Shown: positions 51,795 to 60,398 of the stretch, in pieces
Numbering within the stretch: the first letter of the stretch is position 1
How the letters are laid out: each line of letters opens with the position of its first letter
Assembly (NCBI GenBank): GCA_022823185.1
Contig: JAJDXQ010000013.1
Coordinates: 186,001-250,000, forward strand
DNA length: 64,000 bases
Direction of reading: 5' to 3'
Origin: Caldilineaceae bacterium
GTDB taxonomy: Bacteria; Chloroflexota; Anaerolineae; Caldilineales; Caldilineaceae
Program-made: the position numbers and the translations under genes
Notes under the pieces: generated by a model
What the model saw: the letters and a program-made list of their open reading frames with translations, nothing else
Database searches by the model: none
What the model was told of the DNA's origin: nothing

Positions 51795-52949
51795 ATGAAT
51801 CGTAAGGGAACCATGCCGGTCCTGCCGGTTGAGGCTTACACATCGCAGGACTGGTTCGACCGCGAGCAGGAGCTGATTTTTTCGCGAACGTGGGCTTTTG
51901 CCGGATTGGTGGGGGACGTCAGCGAACCGGGACAGTATGTGGCCGTGCAGGCGGGGCTGAATAACATCTTCATCGTAATGGGGGAGGACGGGCAGCTGCG
52001 GGCCTTTCACAATATCTGCCGCCACCGGGGGACGCAGCTGCTGCGCGCCGTCGGCAACACGAAGAAGGTCATCACCTGCCCCTACCACGACTGGACCTAC
52101 AGTCTGGAGGGTTGTCTGCTATCCGTTCCGGACAGGAAGAACCAGTTTCCTGACTTGGATATGGCGAGTCTCGGGCTGAAAAAGGCATCAGTCGCTCGCT
52201 GGCGAGGCATGTTGTGGGTCCATCCTGACGAGAACGCCGCGCCTGTGGAGGAGTGGTTCGGCGGCGTGGAACCCCGCCTTGGCCCTCACAAGGTCGACGA
52301 GTTGGTGGAGTACAAGAAGGGGTGCGCCGAATACGAAATTGCCGCCAACTGGAAAATCGTGGTTGAGAACTATATTGACGGCTATCACCTGGCGCATCTG
52401 CACTCCGGGACCTTGTCGATGTACGATCACAAGCGCATCGAATCTGGTTTCGCCGGGCCGCACTTCTTCTTTTGGGAGCCGCTCAGCCCGGAATACGCGG
52501 CGGACGTGGAGAAGAACGCGCCGTCGCCGCTGGTTATCCCGGCAGAGCAGGCCGGCGCATGGGTTCCGATGCTGTTTCCGGGCATTGGACTGGCAGAGAA
52601 CGAGGACTCGTGGTCTGTGTTTCATGTGACGCCGCTGGCGCCCGACCGCACGCGGGTCGTCACGCGCACCAAAATGGCTGACGCTTCAGTGCTGGCGTTC
52701 GCTTCGCAGTCGATCCGTTCTTACAGCTTTTGGGCGAAGCGTGTGCGGGGCAAGTATGACGGCGATGGCGGTGACGACCCGATGGCGTCGGGCGACTTTA
52801 TGCAGGAGGATATCTACGCGTGCGAACAGCAGCAGCGGTCGCTTGCGAGCCCGTTTTTCGAGCACGGTCCCTCTGCCTCGAAAGGGGAGGCCGGTGTGCG
52901 GCGACACCAGGAGCTGGTGTTGGAATGGTTGGAGGGAGAAGGGCGGTGA
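51795..52949 (+). CDS. Rieske-type aromatic-ring-hydroxylating oxygenase, alpha subunit
   Basis: 384 residues from ATG 51795, with GAGAGGA upstream. The Rieske [2Fe-2S] motif is C75-x-H77 (CRHRG) and C95-x2-H98 (CPYHDW); the mononuclear iron site is in NWKIVVENYIDGYHLAHLH (D-x2-H-x3-H region). Such oxygenases hydroxylate aromatic rings or demethylate quaternary amines such as carnitine or glycine betaine. No reductase, ferredoxin or beta-subunit gene is adjacent, so electron-transfer partners are elsewhere. Substrate unknown. The gene is isolated between a palindromic element and a heptamer array. Confidence 0.92.
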   Translation: MNRKGTMPVLPVEAYTSQDWFDREQELIFSRTWAFAGLVGDVSEPGQYVAVQAGLNNIFIVMGEDGQLRAFHNICRHRGTQLLRAVGNTKKVITCPYHDWTYSLEGCLLSVPDRKNQFPDLDMASLGLKKASVARWRGMLWVHPDENAAPVEEWFGGVEPRLGPHKVDELVEYKKGCAEYEIAANWKIVVENYIDGYHLAHLHSGTLSMYDHKRIESGFAGPHFFFWEPLSPEYAADVEKNAPSPLVIPAEQAGAWVPMLFPGIGLAENEDSWSVFHVTPLAPDRTRVVTRTKMADASVLAFASQSIRSYSFWAKRVRGKYDGDGGDDPMASGDFMQEDIYACEQQQRSLASPFFEHGPSASKGEAGVRRHQELVLEWLEGEGR

Positions 52950-52955
52950 GAAGGG

Positions 52956-52997
52956 CAGTGGTCAGTGGTCAGTGGTCAGTGGTCAGTGGTCAGTGGG
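52956..52997 (+). repeat. CAGTGGT heptamer array, six units
   Basis: Five perfect CAGTGGT units and a final CAGTGGG, starting 7 bases after the Rieske gene stop. The rest of the gap to 53126 shows no gene. Confidence 0.88.
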
Positions 52998-53126
52998 TTG
53001 CAAATGGTGGTTTGTAGATAGTGGTTCGTAGGGGCAACTTAAGAGGGAGCGAGGAAGCGGCCGCCGGGAGGGATGTCCTCTTGCCGGTCGCTGTTTTTGG
53101 GCATGCGCTCAGGACGATTTGCAGCG

Positions 53127-53855
53127 CTACATGTAGAGGCCGGACTGGAAGCGGCGCAGAAGGACGGTGACGATGGCGCAGGTGTAGAGGAAGCCGAAGG
53201 CCGCGACCCAGAGGAATGGCTCTCCTGCGGAGGCGAGCCAGTAGCCCTTTGCCGCCCAGTATGTGGGAAAGACGCCCAGGAGCCACTGCCAGGGCTCGGG
53301 CACGAACCAGGCCGCGATCGGGATCAGCAGAAAGACGCCCAGCCCTTTCATTACGGCGAGTCCTTCAACCTTGTTTTTGGCCAGGGAGGCGATGAGCAGA
53401 GCCATCATAGGGCCGAGAGGCGCGGCGGAGATGGCAAGCGGAAGCAACTGCTCAAAGGGAAGCGCGAGAATGTTAATGAAAGGAACGACCACCAGAATGC
53501 CCAGGACCGTGACCAGCGCGGGGGTCAGGGCCCGGTAGAGGGCGTAGGCGCGGATTGGCATCGGCGTCACCATGAGGGCGGTCAGGGTGTCCTGGTCCTT
53601 TTCGTCGAGGAGGAATGTGCCGACCAGAAAACCCACGAGTTGGGGAATGATCAGCAGGCCGAAGAAGCTGACAATCAGGAGGTGGTATTCTGCTAGATCG
53701 AAGCCGATGCTTTCCTGGAGGCCCGACTGTACCCATGGCAGGAGCAGACGTAGAATGCCGCCCAGGATGAAGGGATAGATGAGCAGAAACTGCAGCATTG
53801 AATCCCGCCGGAAGTTGAGGAGATCACTGCATCCGATTGTGGCGAAAACACCCAT
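53127..53855 (-). CDS. ABC-2 exporter permease (second exporter, subunit 2)
   Basis: 242 residues with six membrane spans (FLLIYPFILGGILRLLLP to FLYTCAIVTVLL). The conserved cytoplasmic part FLLDEKDQDTLTALMVTPMP fits the ABC-2 permease pattern. AGGAG-like GGAG precedes the ATG. It partners the permease at 53913 and the ATPase at 54611. The arrangement of one ATPase and two different small permeases resembles the Rv2686c-Rv2688c fluoroquinolone exporter of mycobacteria (family-level comparison); the true cargo is unknown. Confidence 0.87.
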   Translation of the reverse strand: MGVFATIGCSDLLNFRRDSMLQFLLIYPFILGGILRLLLPWVQSGLQESIGFDLAEYHLLIVSFFGLLIIPQLVGFLVGTFLLDEKDQDTLTALMVTPMPIRAYALYRALTPALVTVLGILVVVPFINILALPFEQLLPLAISAAPLGPMMALLIASLAKNKVEGLAVMKGLGVFLLIPIAAWFVPEPWQWLLGVFPTYWAAKGYWLASAGEPFLWVAAFGFLYTCAIVTVLLRRFQSGLYM

Positions 53856-53912
53856 TGGTCGCTCCTGACATCGTGCGTATTCGTTGCTTGCGCCGGTTCG
53901 CGGCCTGTGGCC

Positions 53913-54614
53913 CTAGCCGCCGACCTGACGGGCGATGACCTGCTGCAGCGTCCGCTGCGCCAGGCGTGTGCCCGCGACGAAGAGAACGCCGGTATAGAGC
54001 AGCGCAAAGATGAGTAGCCAGAGAGGGATGCTGCCGAACGCTGCGGTCAGAAAGATCATGCCCGGGCCGCTGGGGAGAATGTAGAGCAGCGGGGGTGGAA
54101 CAATATCAAAGTAGGTGAGTAGCGGGATCTGGAGGATGGCAAGGATCAGGGCGCCAGGCACGAGATATTCGCTGATGCCGTTGAAACGGGCCGCGATGAC
54201 AAATCCAAGCAAAGATATGGGATAGGACATCGCCAGGATGCCGATGGTGAACCACAACCAGTTGAGCGCAGCGCCGTAAACGATGAGCGTAACCGCGGCG
54301 CCGACGGCAAAGGCGGCCACGGAGAGAACGACGACCTTGACCGACAGATACTCCCAGGTGCGCAGCGGCGTTACGACCAGGCCCTCCAGAACCCGATCCC
54401 CCTTTTCCAGATAGTAGATTCCGGGCATGAAGAAAAAGCCGAAGACGCCCAGATCAATGAAATGGATGGAAACGAGCACGGGCTCGATACCGGCATCGGG
54501 AAGCCAGATGAGGATCAGCGCCCACATGGCGGCGACTGCGGCCGCAGCGTAGAAGATCCCCAGGCGAAACTGAATGGTGGCTTCCCAGCGCAGGAGGGTG
54601 AGCAGGCGGCTCAC
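53913..54614 (-). CDS. ABC-2 exporter permease (second exporter, subunit 1)
   Basis: 233 residues, six membrane spans. The motif YYLEKGDRVLEGLVVTPLRTWEYL is the ABC-2 cytoplasmic signature. The start overlaps the stop of the ATPase gene by four bases (ATGA), so synthesis is coupled. The N-terminal LLRWEATIQFRLGIFYAAAA begins the first span. The downstream permease follows after 57 bases. Confidence 0.88.
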   Translation of the reverse strand: MSRLLTLLRWEATIQFRLGIFYAAAAVAAMWALILIWLPDAGIEPVLVSIHFIDLGVFGFFFMPGIYYLEKGDRVLEGLVVTPLRTWEYLSVKVVVLSVAAFAVGAAVTLIVYGAALNWLWFTIGILAMSYPISLLGFVIAARFNGISEYLVPGALILAILQIPLLTYFDIVPPPLLYILPSGPGMIFLTAAFGSIPLWLLIFALLYTGVLFVAGTRLAQRTLQQVIARQVGG

Positions 54615-55471
54615 GTGAGGGTCCTCCCTGTCGTCTCGATGAAGATGTCCTCAAGGGTTGCTTCCTGCGTGTGGATCGTTTCGATGGGGTTGTTGCGCAG
54701 GACCTCAAGGAATTCGCTGTTATCGCCCAGGCCGTCCAGCGGAAATTCGGCCTGCTGCGCTGGGGAGGAGAGCCCGTCCCGGTGGAATTCGACCCTCACG
54801 CGACGCTCGCCATGTTGGAGGCGGAGGTTGCGGGGAGAGTCGATGAGCGTGATTTTTCCGTCGATGATGAAGGCGACCCGATCGCAGATCTGGTCGGCGA
54901 CGGTCATGTCGTGGGTGGTCAGAAAAATGGTGCGGCCGGCCTCCTTCTGGGCGCGGATGATCTCTTTAATCTTCTGGCCGTTGACGGGGTCGAGGCCGGT
55001 GGTGGGCTCGTCCAGGAAGAGCAGGTCCGGCTTATGGAGCAGGGCGCGCACGAAGTTGAGGCGCATCTGCATGCCCTTGGAGAACTGGCTGAGGCGGGTA
55101 TCGGCATCTTCTTCAAGACCGACCATTTCCAGCAGGTTTGCCGGGTCATGGGTTTCACCGCTGTAAAGAGAGCGAAAGAGGGCGAGGTTTTCTGTGGCGG
55201 TCAGCTTCTGGTAGTGATTGGGCAGCTCGAAGGCGACGCCGACCTGCTCGTAATAGCTGTCGTCCCATTCGTTCAGGGGCTTGCCCAGGACCGTGACGTG
55301 GCCCTGGAAGCCGCGCAGCAGGCGGATCAGCACCTTCTGGGTGGTGCTCTTGCCGGCGCCGCTGGGGCCCAGAAAACCGAAAATTTCGCCTTTCTCAATC
55401 GTGAAGTCGATCCCGCGTACGGCTTCTGTTCCGCCGGGATAGGTATAGGAAAGATCTTCGACGGAGAGCAT
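54611..55471 (-). CDS. ABC-2 exporter ATPase (second exporter)
   Basis: 286 residues. Walker A GPSGAGKSTTQK, signature FSKGMQMRLNFVRAL, Walker B LLFLDEPTTGLD, switch TTHDMT, C-terminal EATLEDIFIETTGR, the DrrA/NatA pattern. AGGAG precedes the ATG. It lies 37 bases after the GbsR-type regulator gene and probably belongs to the same transcript as the first exporter. Confidence 0.93.
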   Translation of the reverse strand: MLSVEDLSYTYPGGTEAVRGIDFTIEKGEIFGFLGPSGAGKSTTQKVLIRLLRGFQGHVTVLGKPLNEWDDSYYEQVGVAFELPNHYQKLTATENLALFRSLYSGETHDPANLLEMVGLEEDADTRLSQFSKGMQMRLNFVRALLHKPDLLFLDEPTTGLDPVNGQKIKEIIRAQKEAGRTIFLTTHDMTVADQICDRVAFIIDGKITLIDSPRNLRLQHGERRVRVEFHRDGLSSPAQQAEFPLDGLGDNSEFLEVLRNNPIETIHTQEATLEDIFIETTGRTLT

Positions 55472-55508
55472 CCATCTGCTCCTTGGTCAGAATGTTGGGA
55501 AGAGGTCT

Positions 55509-56060
55509 TTACGTCTCGGAACGGCTGTCCCGGCTATTTCGCTTGGGCTGAAGTTGGGCCGATCTGTGTGCCCGCCAGTGGTCCAGAATCAGGGGAAACT
55601 CCCGTTCCATGAAGACGTAGTAATCGCGCATTTCCTCCAGCCGTTGACGACGGGCGGGAGAGGCTCCGTCGAGCAGATCGAGACCCCTTTCGGACAGACG
55701 CCGCAGCTCGGTAAACTGTCTTTTCGCCTTCTCCTCCATGATGTGTGACCAGGAATCGGGCAAGACGCGGAAGTGATCGCGGCGCTGGCCTGGCAAGCTC
55801 AGGCGCTCGATGAGCCCCATCTGGATGAGCATTCGCGTGCCGGTGCTGATGGAGGACTTGCTGGCCTGCAGGGCTTCGGTCAGCTCGTGCATCGTCTGAT
55901 GCGGAGGATCACAGATGAGGAGCCAGCTCAGGATGCGGCCGGCCATGCGGGGCAGGCCGGCCTCCTCCCAGTATAGCCCAAAACTCTCGACATATTCGTG
56001 CAAGTCGCTGTCTGGCACCGTGACTTCAGAGGCAAGCGGTCTGTGGTTGGCGGCGCTCAT
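55509..56060 (-). CDS. GbsR/MarR-family transcriptional regulator
   Basis: 183 residues. Winged-helix DNA-binding region about 40-105: AGRILSWLLICDPPHQTMHELTEAL, recognition part QASKSSISTGTRMLIQMGLIERL, wing PGQRRDHFRV. Dimerisation helices follow (MEEKAKRQFTELRRLSERG). The family includes repressors of efflux and glycine-betaine genes. Its ATG overlaps the stop of the upstream permease gene (ATGA). It is encoded between two exporters in one operon, and a palindrome over the operon promoter is a ready-made operator, so autorepression relieved by an exporter substrate is likely (inference). Confidence 0.88.
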   Translation of the reverse strand: MSAANHRPLASEVTVPDSDLHEYVESFGLYWEEAGLPRMAGRILSWLLICDPPHQTMHELTEALQASKSSISTGTRMLIQMGLIERLSLPGQRRDHFRVLPDSWSHIMEEKAKRQFTELRRLSERGLDLLDGASPARRQRLEEMRDYYVFMEREFPLILDHWRAHRSAQLQPKRNSRDSRSET

Positions 56061-57142
56061 GTTTCCAGGGCCAGTTTTTGTTGTTGGCGGCCGATGACGC
56101 TGTTGAGAAGAATCAGGAGGGCGGCGGCGAGAACGACCATCACAGCGATGTCGATAAAGATGTCAGCAAAGCCGGCGCCGTTTTGCGTCACTTCGAGCAG
56201 GGGGCTCATAAGATAGTAGGTCGGGAAAATGCGGCCGATCCACTCGGGAACCTGTGGAAATATCTTGAGGATGCCGGGCGCGTAGAGCAGGATGCCGGCG
56301 GCCTTGATGATTCCCATGAAGGTATCCATGTCTTTAGAGACGGAGCCGAGAATGATGCCGAAGACAGAGGACATAAGTCCGCCAAGGGCAATGACGAGCA
56401 GAAGCAGGGCGATATGGCCGGCAAAGGCGCCGTTGAGCAGCAGAATGATGACGGCCATGAGGGCGCTGAGGATGAACCCCATCAGCGTCTTGGAAAGATA
56501 GACGTCGAGCAGCGTGGCCGGTGTGGTGGTGAGGGCGATGAGCGTGTGTTTTTGCCGCTCATCGATCAGTGAGGTGGCGGGAATGAAGAGGCCGCCGAGA
56601 ACGATGGACATGATCAGCAGGAGCGGGAGCAGGCGTTGGGACCAGGTCAGGTTGTTGGCGCTGCCCAGCTGTTCGGCATTGACGCCGATGGGGAGCTGGT
56701 CGATGCCGCTGCCGATGCCTTCGGCCATGGCGCGGCCGACGGCTGATTCGAGGAGGAGGAGATTGCGCACGCCGGCCTCGCCCCAGCGGTAAACGGTGAA
56801 GTCGACCTGCGCGCTGTCGCTCCGCATAGCCTCGGCGAAGCCGGCGGGCAGGCTGAGGCCAATCTCTTCGGCGCCTCGTTCGACGGCGCGCGTGAGCGCG
56901 TCCTCCGAGCCGTAGAGCGTGGTGTTGATGCTGGGATGGTCGAGCAGCGGCTGGATGAACTGCTGACTGTCGGAGGCGTCGTAGATGCCGAGGCGCGGTG
57001 TCTGCGCGAGGAGGTCGCCGAAGACGAGCGCGATCAGGAGGCTGAGAACGACCGGCATCACGAGCACGTAGATGCTCATGAAGTTGGTCGCGCCGAGGCG
57101 CGCTTCCTTGCCAAGCAGAATCAGAATGCGCTGAATATCCAT
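56057..57142 (-). CDS. ABC-2 exporter permease (first exporter, subunit 2)
   Basis: 361 residues. TM1 near the N-terminus (NFMSIYVLVMPVVLSLLIAL), then a large extracytoplasmic domain of about 130 residues (RLGIYDASDSQQFIQPLL; FTVYRWGEAGVRNLLLLE), and five spans at the C-terminus with the cytoplasmic motif SLIDERQKHTLIALTTTPAT. This is the ABC2_membrane_3 architecture of DrrB/YhgE-like exporters. The start shares one base with the stop of the upstream permease gene (TGATG). Confidence 0.9.
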   Translation of the reverse strand: MDIQRILILLGKEARLGATNFMSIYVLVMPVVLSLLIALVFGDLLAQTPRLGIYDASDSQQFIQPLLDHPSINTTLYGSEDALTRAVERGAEEIGLSLPAGFAEAMRSDSAQVDFTVYRWGEAGVRNLLLLESAVGRAMAEGIGSGIDQLPIGVNAEQLGSANNLTWSQRLLPLLLIMSIVLGGLFIPATSLIDERQKHTLIALTTTPATLLDVYLSKTLMGFILSALMAVIILLLNGAFAGHIALLLLVIALGGLMSSVFGIILGSVSKDMDTFMGIIKAAGILLYAPGILKIFPQVPEWIGRIFPTYYLMSPLLEVTQNGAGFADIFIDIAVMVVLAAALLILLNSVIGRQQQKLALET

Positions 57143-58200
57143 CAGAACTTTCTCCTTATGGCGGTTGTTCCGATCGCCAGCGTAGCGGCGCCGCCGATGA
57201 GCAGCATCGCCAGGTTGCGGCTCACATCTGCCCAGCCTGCGCCGAAGTTGAGGATGCGGTGCAGAGAATCAACAAAGTAGTAGGAGGGGATGATCTCCAT
57301 CCACCCGGTCGAGAGGCCGGGCAGCAGAACGGTCATGCTTGGGATGACCATCGGTATGATGAATACAATGGCCCAGGCCATGGCCGAGGTGTTGTCCTTG
57401 GCGAGCGCGGCAACGAAAAAACCAGTGCCCACCATGAGGAAGCTGCCCAGCAGAAGAGTCGTCAATAGCAGTAGGGTCGATACGCCCAGAACACCCATGA
57501 CGGCGCTGAGGAAGAGGAGCTGGCCGAAGGCCAGGATCAGGCCCATCAGAGCTTTGCCGGCGAAGAACTGGTGCAGGCGCAGGGGCCCGGTAATGAGGGC
57601 GCGGGCAGTGCCGTTTTCTACGTCGCGGTTGAGGAGTGTCGCCAGCCCGAATATCTCAATCATCACGATAAAGACGAGGAAGAGCGGCACGAAGCGGTCG
57701 CGCAAGGAGAGGGGCGCGCCCATCAGATCGTTGCCTAGCACGAATTCAGTCTCATTGAACCGCGTCAGGTTCGCCAGCGTTTCGGGATTGACGGCATTGG
57801 CGAAGAGCACGAGCACGTCGTGGAAGATCTGCCTGGCTTCAGCGGGGACGCCGGGCGCGTAGTAGGCGTTCAGCTCGACCGCCTCGCCGCGGGCGGCGGC
57901 CGCGGACAGATCCGCTGGCAGAGAGAGTCCGACGAAGTAATCACCTGTCTCCTGCAACGCGGTCAGCATTTCGGCCTCGGTGTCGAAGAGGACGTAGTCT
58001 CCGGGTTCATCAGTAAGACGCTGGTAGAGGGCCGACTCCCGGTCCTCGATGTAAAAGGCCATGCCGAGGCTTTCATCCACCTGGTCGGGGATCAGAAAGT
58101 AGATGATGGGGTAGAGAACCAGCCCCAGGGCGGTAACGATGAGAAAAAAACGGTTGCGGACAAAAAGCTTGATATCCTTGACGACAAGCGTGCCGATCAT
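57142..58200 (-). CDS. ABC-2 exporter permease (first exporter, subunit 1)
   Basis: 352 residues, same architecture as its neighbour: TM1 (FFLIVTALGLVLYPIIYFLI), an external domain (GMAFYIEDRESALYQRL; VELNAYYAPGVPAEARQIF), then a C-terminal membrane part with LLNRDVENGTARALITGPL as the cytoplasmic motif. The two probably form a heterodimeric channel. Its ATG overlaps the ATPase stop (ATGA). Overlaps at every junction of this operon point to tight translational coupling. Confidence 0.9.
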   Translation of the reverse strand: MIGTLVVKDIKLFVRNRFFLIVTALGLVLYPIIYFLIPDQVDESLGMAFYIEDRESALYQRLTDEPGDYVLFDTEAEMLTALQETGDYFVGLSLPADLSAAAARGEAVELNAYYAPGVPAEARQIFHDVLVLFANAVNPETLANLTRFNETEFVLGNDLMGAPLSLRDRFVPLFLVFIVMIEIFGLATLLNRDVENGTARALITGPLRLHQFFAGKALMGLILAFGQLLFLSAVMGVLGVSTLLLLTTLLLGSFLMVGTGFFVAALAKDNTSAMAWAIVFIIPMVIPSMTVLLPGLSTGWMEIIPSYYFVDSLHRILNFGAGWADVSRNLAMLLIGGAATLAIGTTAIRRKF

Positions 58201-59063
58201 CCCTGTAACCCCCTGCCGGTGATATCGAAGAAGATATCTTCCAGCGTTGCCTCTTCGCTGTGGACGGTGAGGATGCGCTCGTTCTTGAAGAGATCGAAGA
58301 CGGCTTGGGGAGTCTGGTCTTCGTCGAGCGTGATCTCGCGTTCCTCGGCGCCGCCGTCGGGCAGCTCGACCTCGACCTTGAGGGCGCGCATGCCGAAGCG
58401 CTGCTTGAGGCGGGCCGGCGTGTCGAGCGCGACGATCCTGCCCTGGTTGAGGAAGGCGACGCGGTCAGAGAGCTTGTCGGCCTCGACCATATCGTGCGTG
58501 GTCAGGAAGACGGTTGTTCCTTCCTTGGTGGCGTTGCGGATCAGGGCGTGGATCGTCTCGGTGGAGACGGGGTCGAGGCCGTCGGTCGGCTCGTCCAGGA
58601 AGAGCATTCTGGGGTCGCTGACAAGGGCGCGCGCCATCATGAGGCGCTGTTTCATGCCCTTGGAGTAGCTGGCGACATGCTCCTTTTCGCGGCCGCCGAG
58701 GCCGACCTTTTCGAGCAGGCCCATGGCATCGAAATCGGACACTTTGTAGAGCTTGGCGAAGAGGTCGAGGTTTTCGACAGCGCTCATCTGCTCGTAGAGA
58801 TTGGTGGACTCGAAGGAGATGCCGATCTCCTGCTGCACCTGTTTGCGCTCCTTGACGATGTCCATACCCATCAGCGAGGCCGACCCTTTCTGCGGCGTGA
58901 GCTGTCCGGTCAGCACTTTGACGACGGTAGATTTGCCGGCCCCGTTGGGGCCGAGGAAGCCGATGACTTCGCCTTCGGCCACGTCGAATGAGATGTCGTC
59001 CACGGCCAGGATGTCGCCGTAGCTGTAACTGAGATCTTTGACTTCAATCGCGGGTTGGGCCAT
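58197..59063 (-). CDS. ABC-2 exporter ATPase (first exporter)
   Basis: 288 residues from ATG 59063, which has AGGAG upstream; the longer frame adds nine residues. Walker A GPNGAGKSTVVK, signature YSKGMKQRLMMARAL, Walker B MLFLDEPTDGLD, switch TTHDMV, C-terminal EATLEDIFFDITGRGL. First gene of a seven-gene leftward operon: ATPase, two permeases, GbsR-type regulator, ATPase, two permeases. The promoter and operator lie about 90-135 bases upstream. Confidence 0.93.
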   Translation of the reverse strand: MAQPAIEVKDLSYSYGDILAVDDISFDVAEGEVIGFLGPNGAGKSTVVKVLTGQLTPQKGSASLMGMDIVKERKQVQQEIGISFESTNLYEQMSAVENLDLFAKLYKVSDFDAMGLLEKVGLGGREKEHVASYSKGMKQRLMMARALVSDPRMLFLDEPTDGLDPVSTETIHALIRNATKEGTTVFLTTHDMVEADKLSDRVAFLNQGRIVALDTPARLKQRFGMRALKVEVELPDGGAEEREITLDEDQTPQAVFDLFKNERILTVHSEEATLEDIFFDITGRGLQG

Positions 59064-59153
59064 GCTGCTGCTCCTTACAGCGGGACGCAAGCGCCGGCGG
59101 GGGAGGTGATCCCAGCCGCCGGTGGAGCGGAAATTAGAAGATAGTGCTTGGAC

Positions 59154-59198
59154 AGCCTAGCATGTTCTGTCTGTTCAGTCAATACCGAACAAACAGAA
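59154..59198 (-). promoter_or_regulatory. Exporter operon promoter with -35 box inside a palindromic operator
   Basis: Read on the minus strand: -35 TTGACT (59182-59177), 17-base spacer, -10 TAGGCT (59159-59154, weak). The -35 box lies in the 10-base spacer of an inverted repeat TTCTGTCTGTTC (59165-59176) / GAACAAACAGAA (59187-59198), complementary at 11 of 12 bases. A repressor bound there would block RNA polymerase. The GbsR/MarR protein encoded in the operon is the obvious candidate. Confidence 0.7.
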
Positions 59199-59539
59199 TT
59201 ATCTGACGACTGCCTGACAGTTGGCGGACGACAGGAGCGCGATAAGCGCTGTCTGATCAGGGGAGGGGCGGAACGCGGTTTTTGCGCAGCTGTGGGCGCT
59301 GCCCTGCCTCATACGCGCACATAGTCGGGATCGAGCAGCGCGAGCAAGCCCAGAAGCCCCATGTTGACGAAGAGGAGAGGCGCCAAAGGGGGGCGCGGTT
59401 TGGGCGGGAAATTCTGGTTTCGCGCGCGATGGCGTATACTCCTTTGACGGGCCGCGGCCTTGGGCGGCGGGCCCGGTCAAGACACTCGCGAGCTCCAAAG
59501 AGAGGCGATAAGGAAGAGGGACGAGGAGAACCAATAGCT
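59199..59539. other. Intergenic region between exporter operon and aldo/keto reductase
   Basis: No convincing gene. A TATACT about 100 bases before the reductase start could be a -10 box, but the matching -35 is poor. On the minus strand a very short frame ending LLALLDPDYVRV was considered and not accepted. Confidence 0.5.
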
Positions 59540-60355
59540 ATGGAGACTTTGACGCTCAATGACGGAGGCCGTCTTCCCGTGCTGGGGTTGGGCACCTGGC
59601 AGATGGGCGGCGGCCGCAGCCGCGACTATTCGCGGGATGACGAGATGGTCGCCATCATCCGGGATGCGATCGCTATGGGGTATACGCATATCGACACGGC
59701 AGAGTTGTACGGGGTCGGTCACTGCGAGGAGCTGGTGGGGCGGGCAATGCAGGAGTTCGCGCGCGAGGAAATCTTCCTGACGACGAAGGTCTTGGCGGAC
59801 AATTTGCGCTACGACGATCTGCTACGGGCGCTGGACCGCAGCCTGGAACATTTGCAGACGGAATATGCCGACATGTATCTCATTCACTGGCCCAATCCAA
59901 ACGTGCCGCTGGAGGAGACGTTCAGGGCGCTGAACCGGGTGGCGGCGGATGGCCGGGTGAAGCGGATCGGCGTGAGTAACTTTGATGTTCCGTTGCTGCG
60001 CGAAGCGCAGGAACTGTGCAATACGCCGGTTGTGACGAACCAGGTGCGCTACAATCTTTACTCTCGGGAGCCTGAGGAGAACGGGCTGTTGCGCTACTGC
60101 CAGGAGAACAATGTCGTGCTGACCGCGTATTGTCCGTTGAAGGACGGTGTGATGCAGGACGAGACGGTACAGGCGGTGGCGCGGAAGCACGGCGCGTCGG
60201 CGGCGCAGGTTGCCATTCGCTGGCTGACGCGGCAACCGCAGGTGGTGACAATCCCGATGTCGACCAACCGCGACCATCTGCGGCAGAATGTCGAGGCACT
60301 GACGCTGGCGTTGGATGATGAGGATGTGCAGCGGCTGAACGAGGTTTCGATGTAG
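59540..60355 (+). CDS. Aldo/keto reductase
   Basis: 271 residues from ATG 59540, preceded by GAGGAGA; the long upstream frame is unrelated. (beta/alpha)8-barrel NADPH-dependent carbonyl reductase. Catalytic tetrad D52, Y57, K83, H116 (HIDTAELYG; LTTKV; LIHWP), and the nucleotide-binding end IPMSTNRDHLRQN. GVSNFDVPLLREAQ is typical of the AKR family 5-like group (2,5-diketo-gluconate reductase type). Substrate unknown. Single gene, 43 bases before the TldD-type gene. Confidence 0.92.
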   Translation: METLTLNDGGRLPVLGLGTWQMGGGRSRDYSRDDEMVAIIRDAIAMGYTHIDTAELYGVGHCEELVGRAMQEFAREEIFLTTKVLADNLRYDDLLRALDRSLEHLQTEYADMYLIHWPNPNVPLEETFRALNRVAADGRVKRIGVSNFDVPLLREAQELCNTPVVTNQVRYNLYSREPEENGLLRYCQENNVVLTAYCPLKDGVMQDETVQAVARKHGASAAQVAIRWLTRQPQVVTIPMSTNRDHLRQNVEALTLALDDEDVQRLNEVSM

Positions 60356-60398
60356 TGAGAGGTACAGGCTACTTTTTTTTGTCGTGACAGGAGAACCT

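Noticed and set aside
59257-59595. Minus-strand frames, including a tiny hydrophobic one ending LLALLDPDYVRV
   Set aside because: No start codon with ribosome-binding site and too short to support; could be a remnant but evidence is insufficient.
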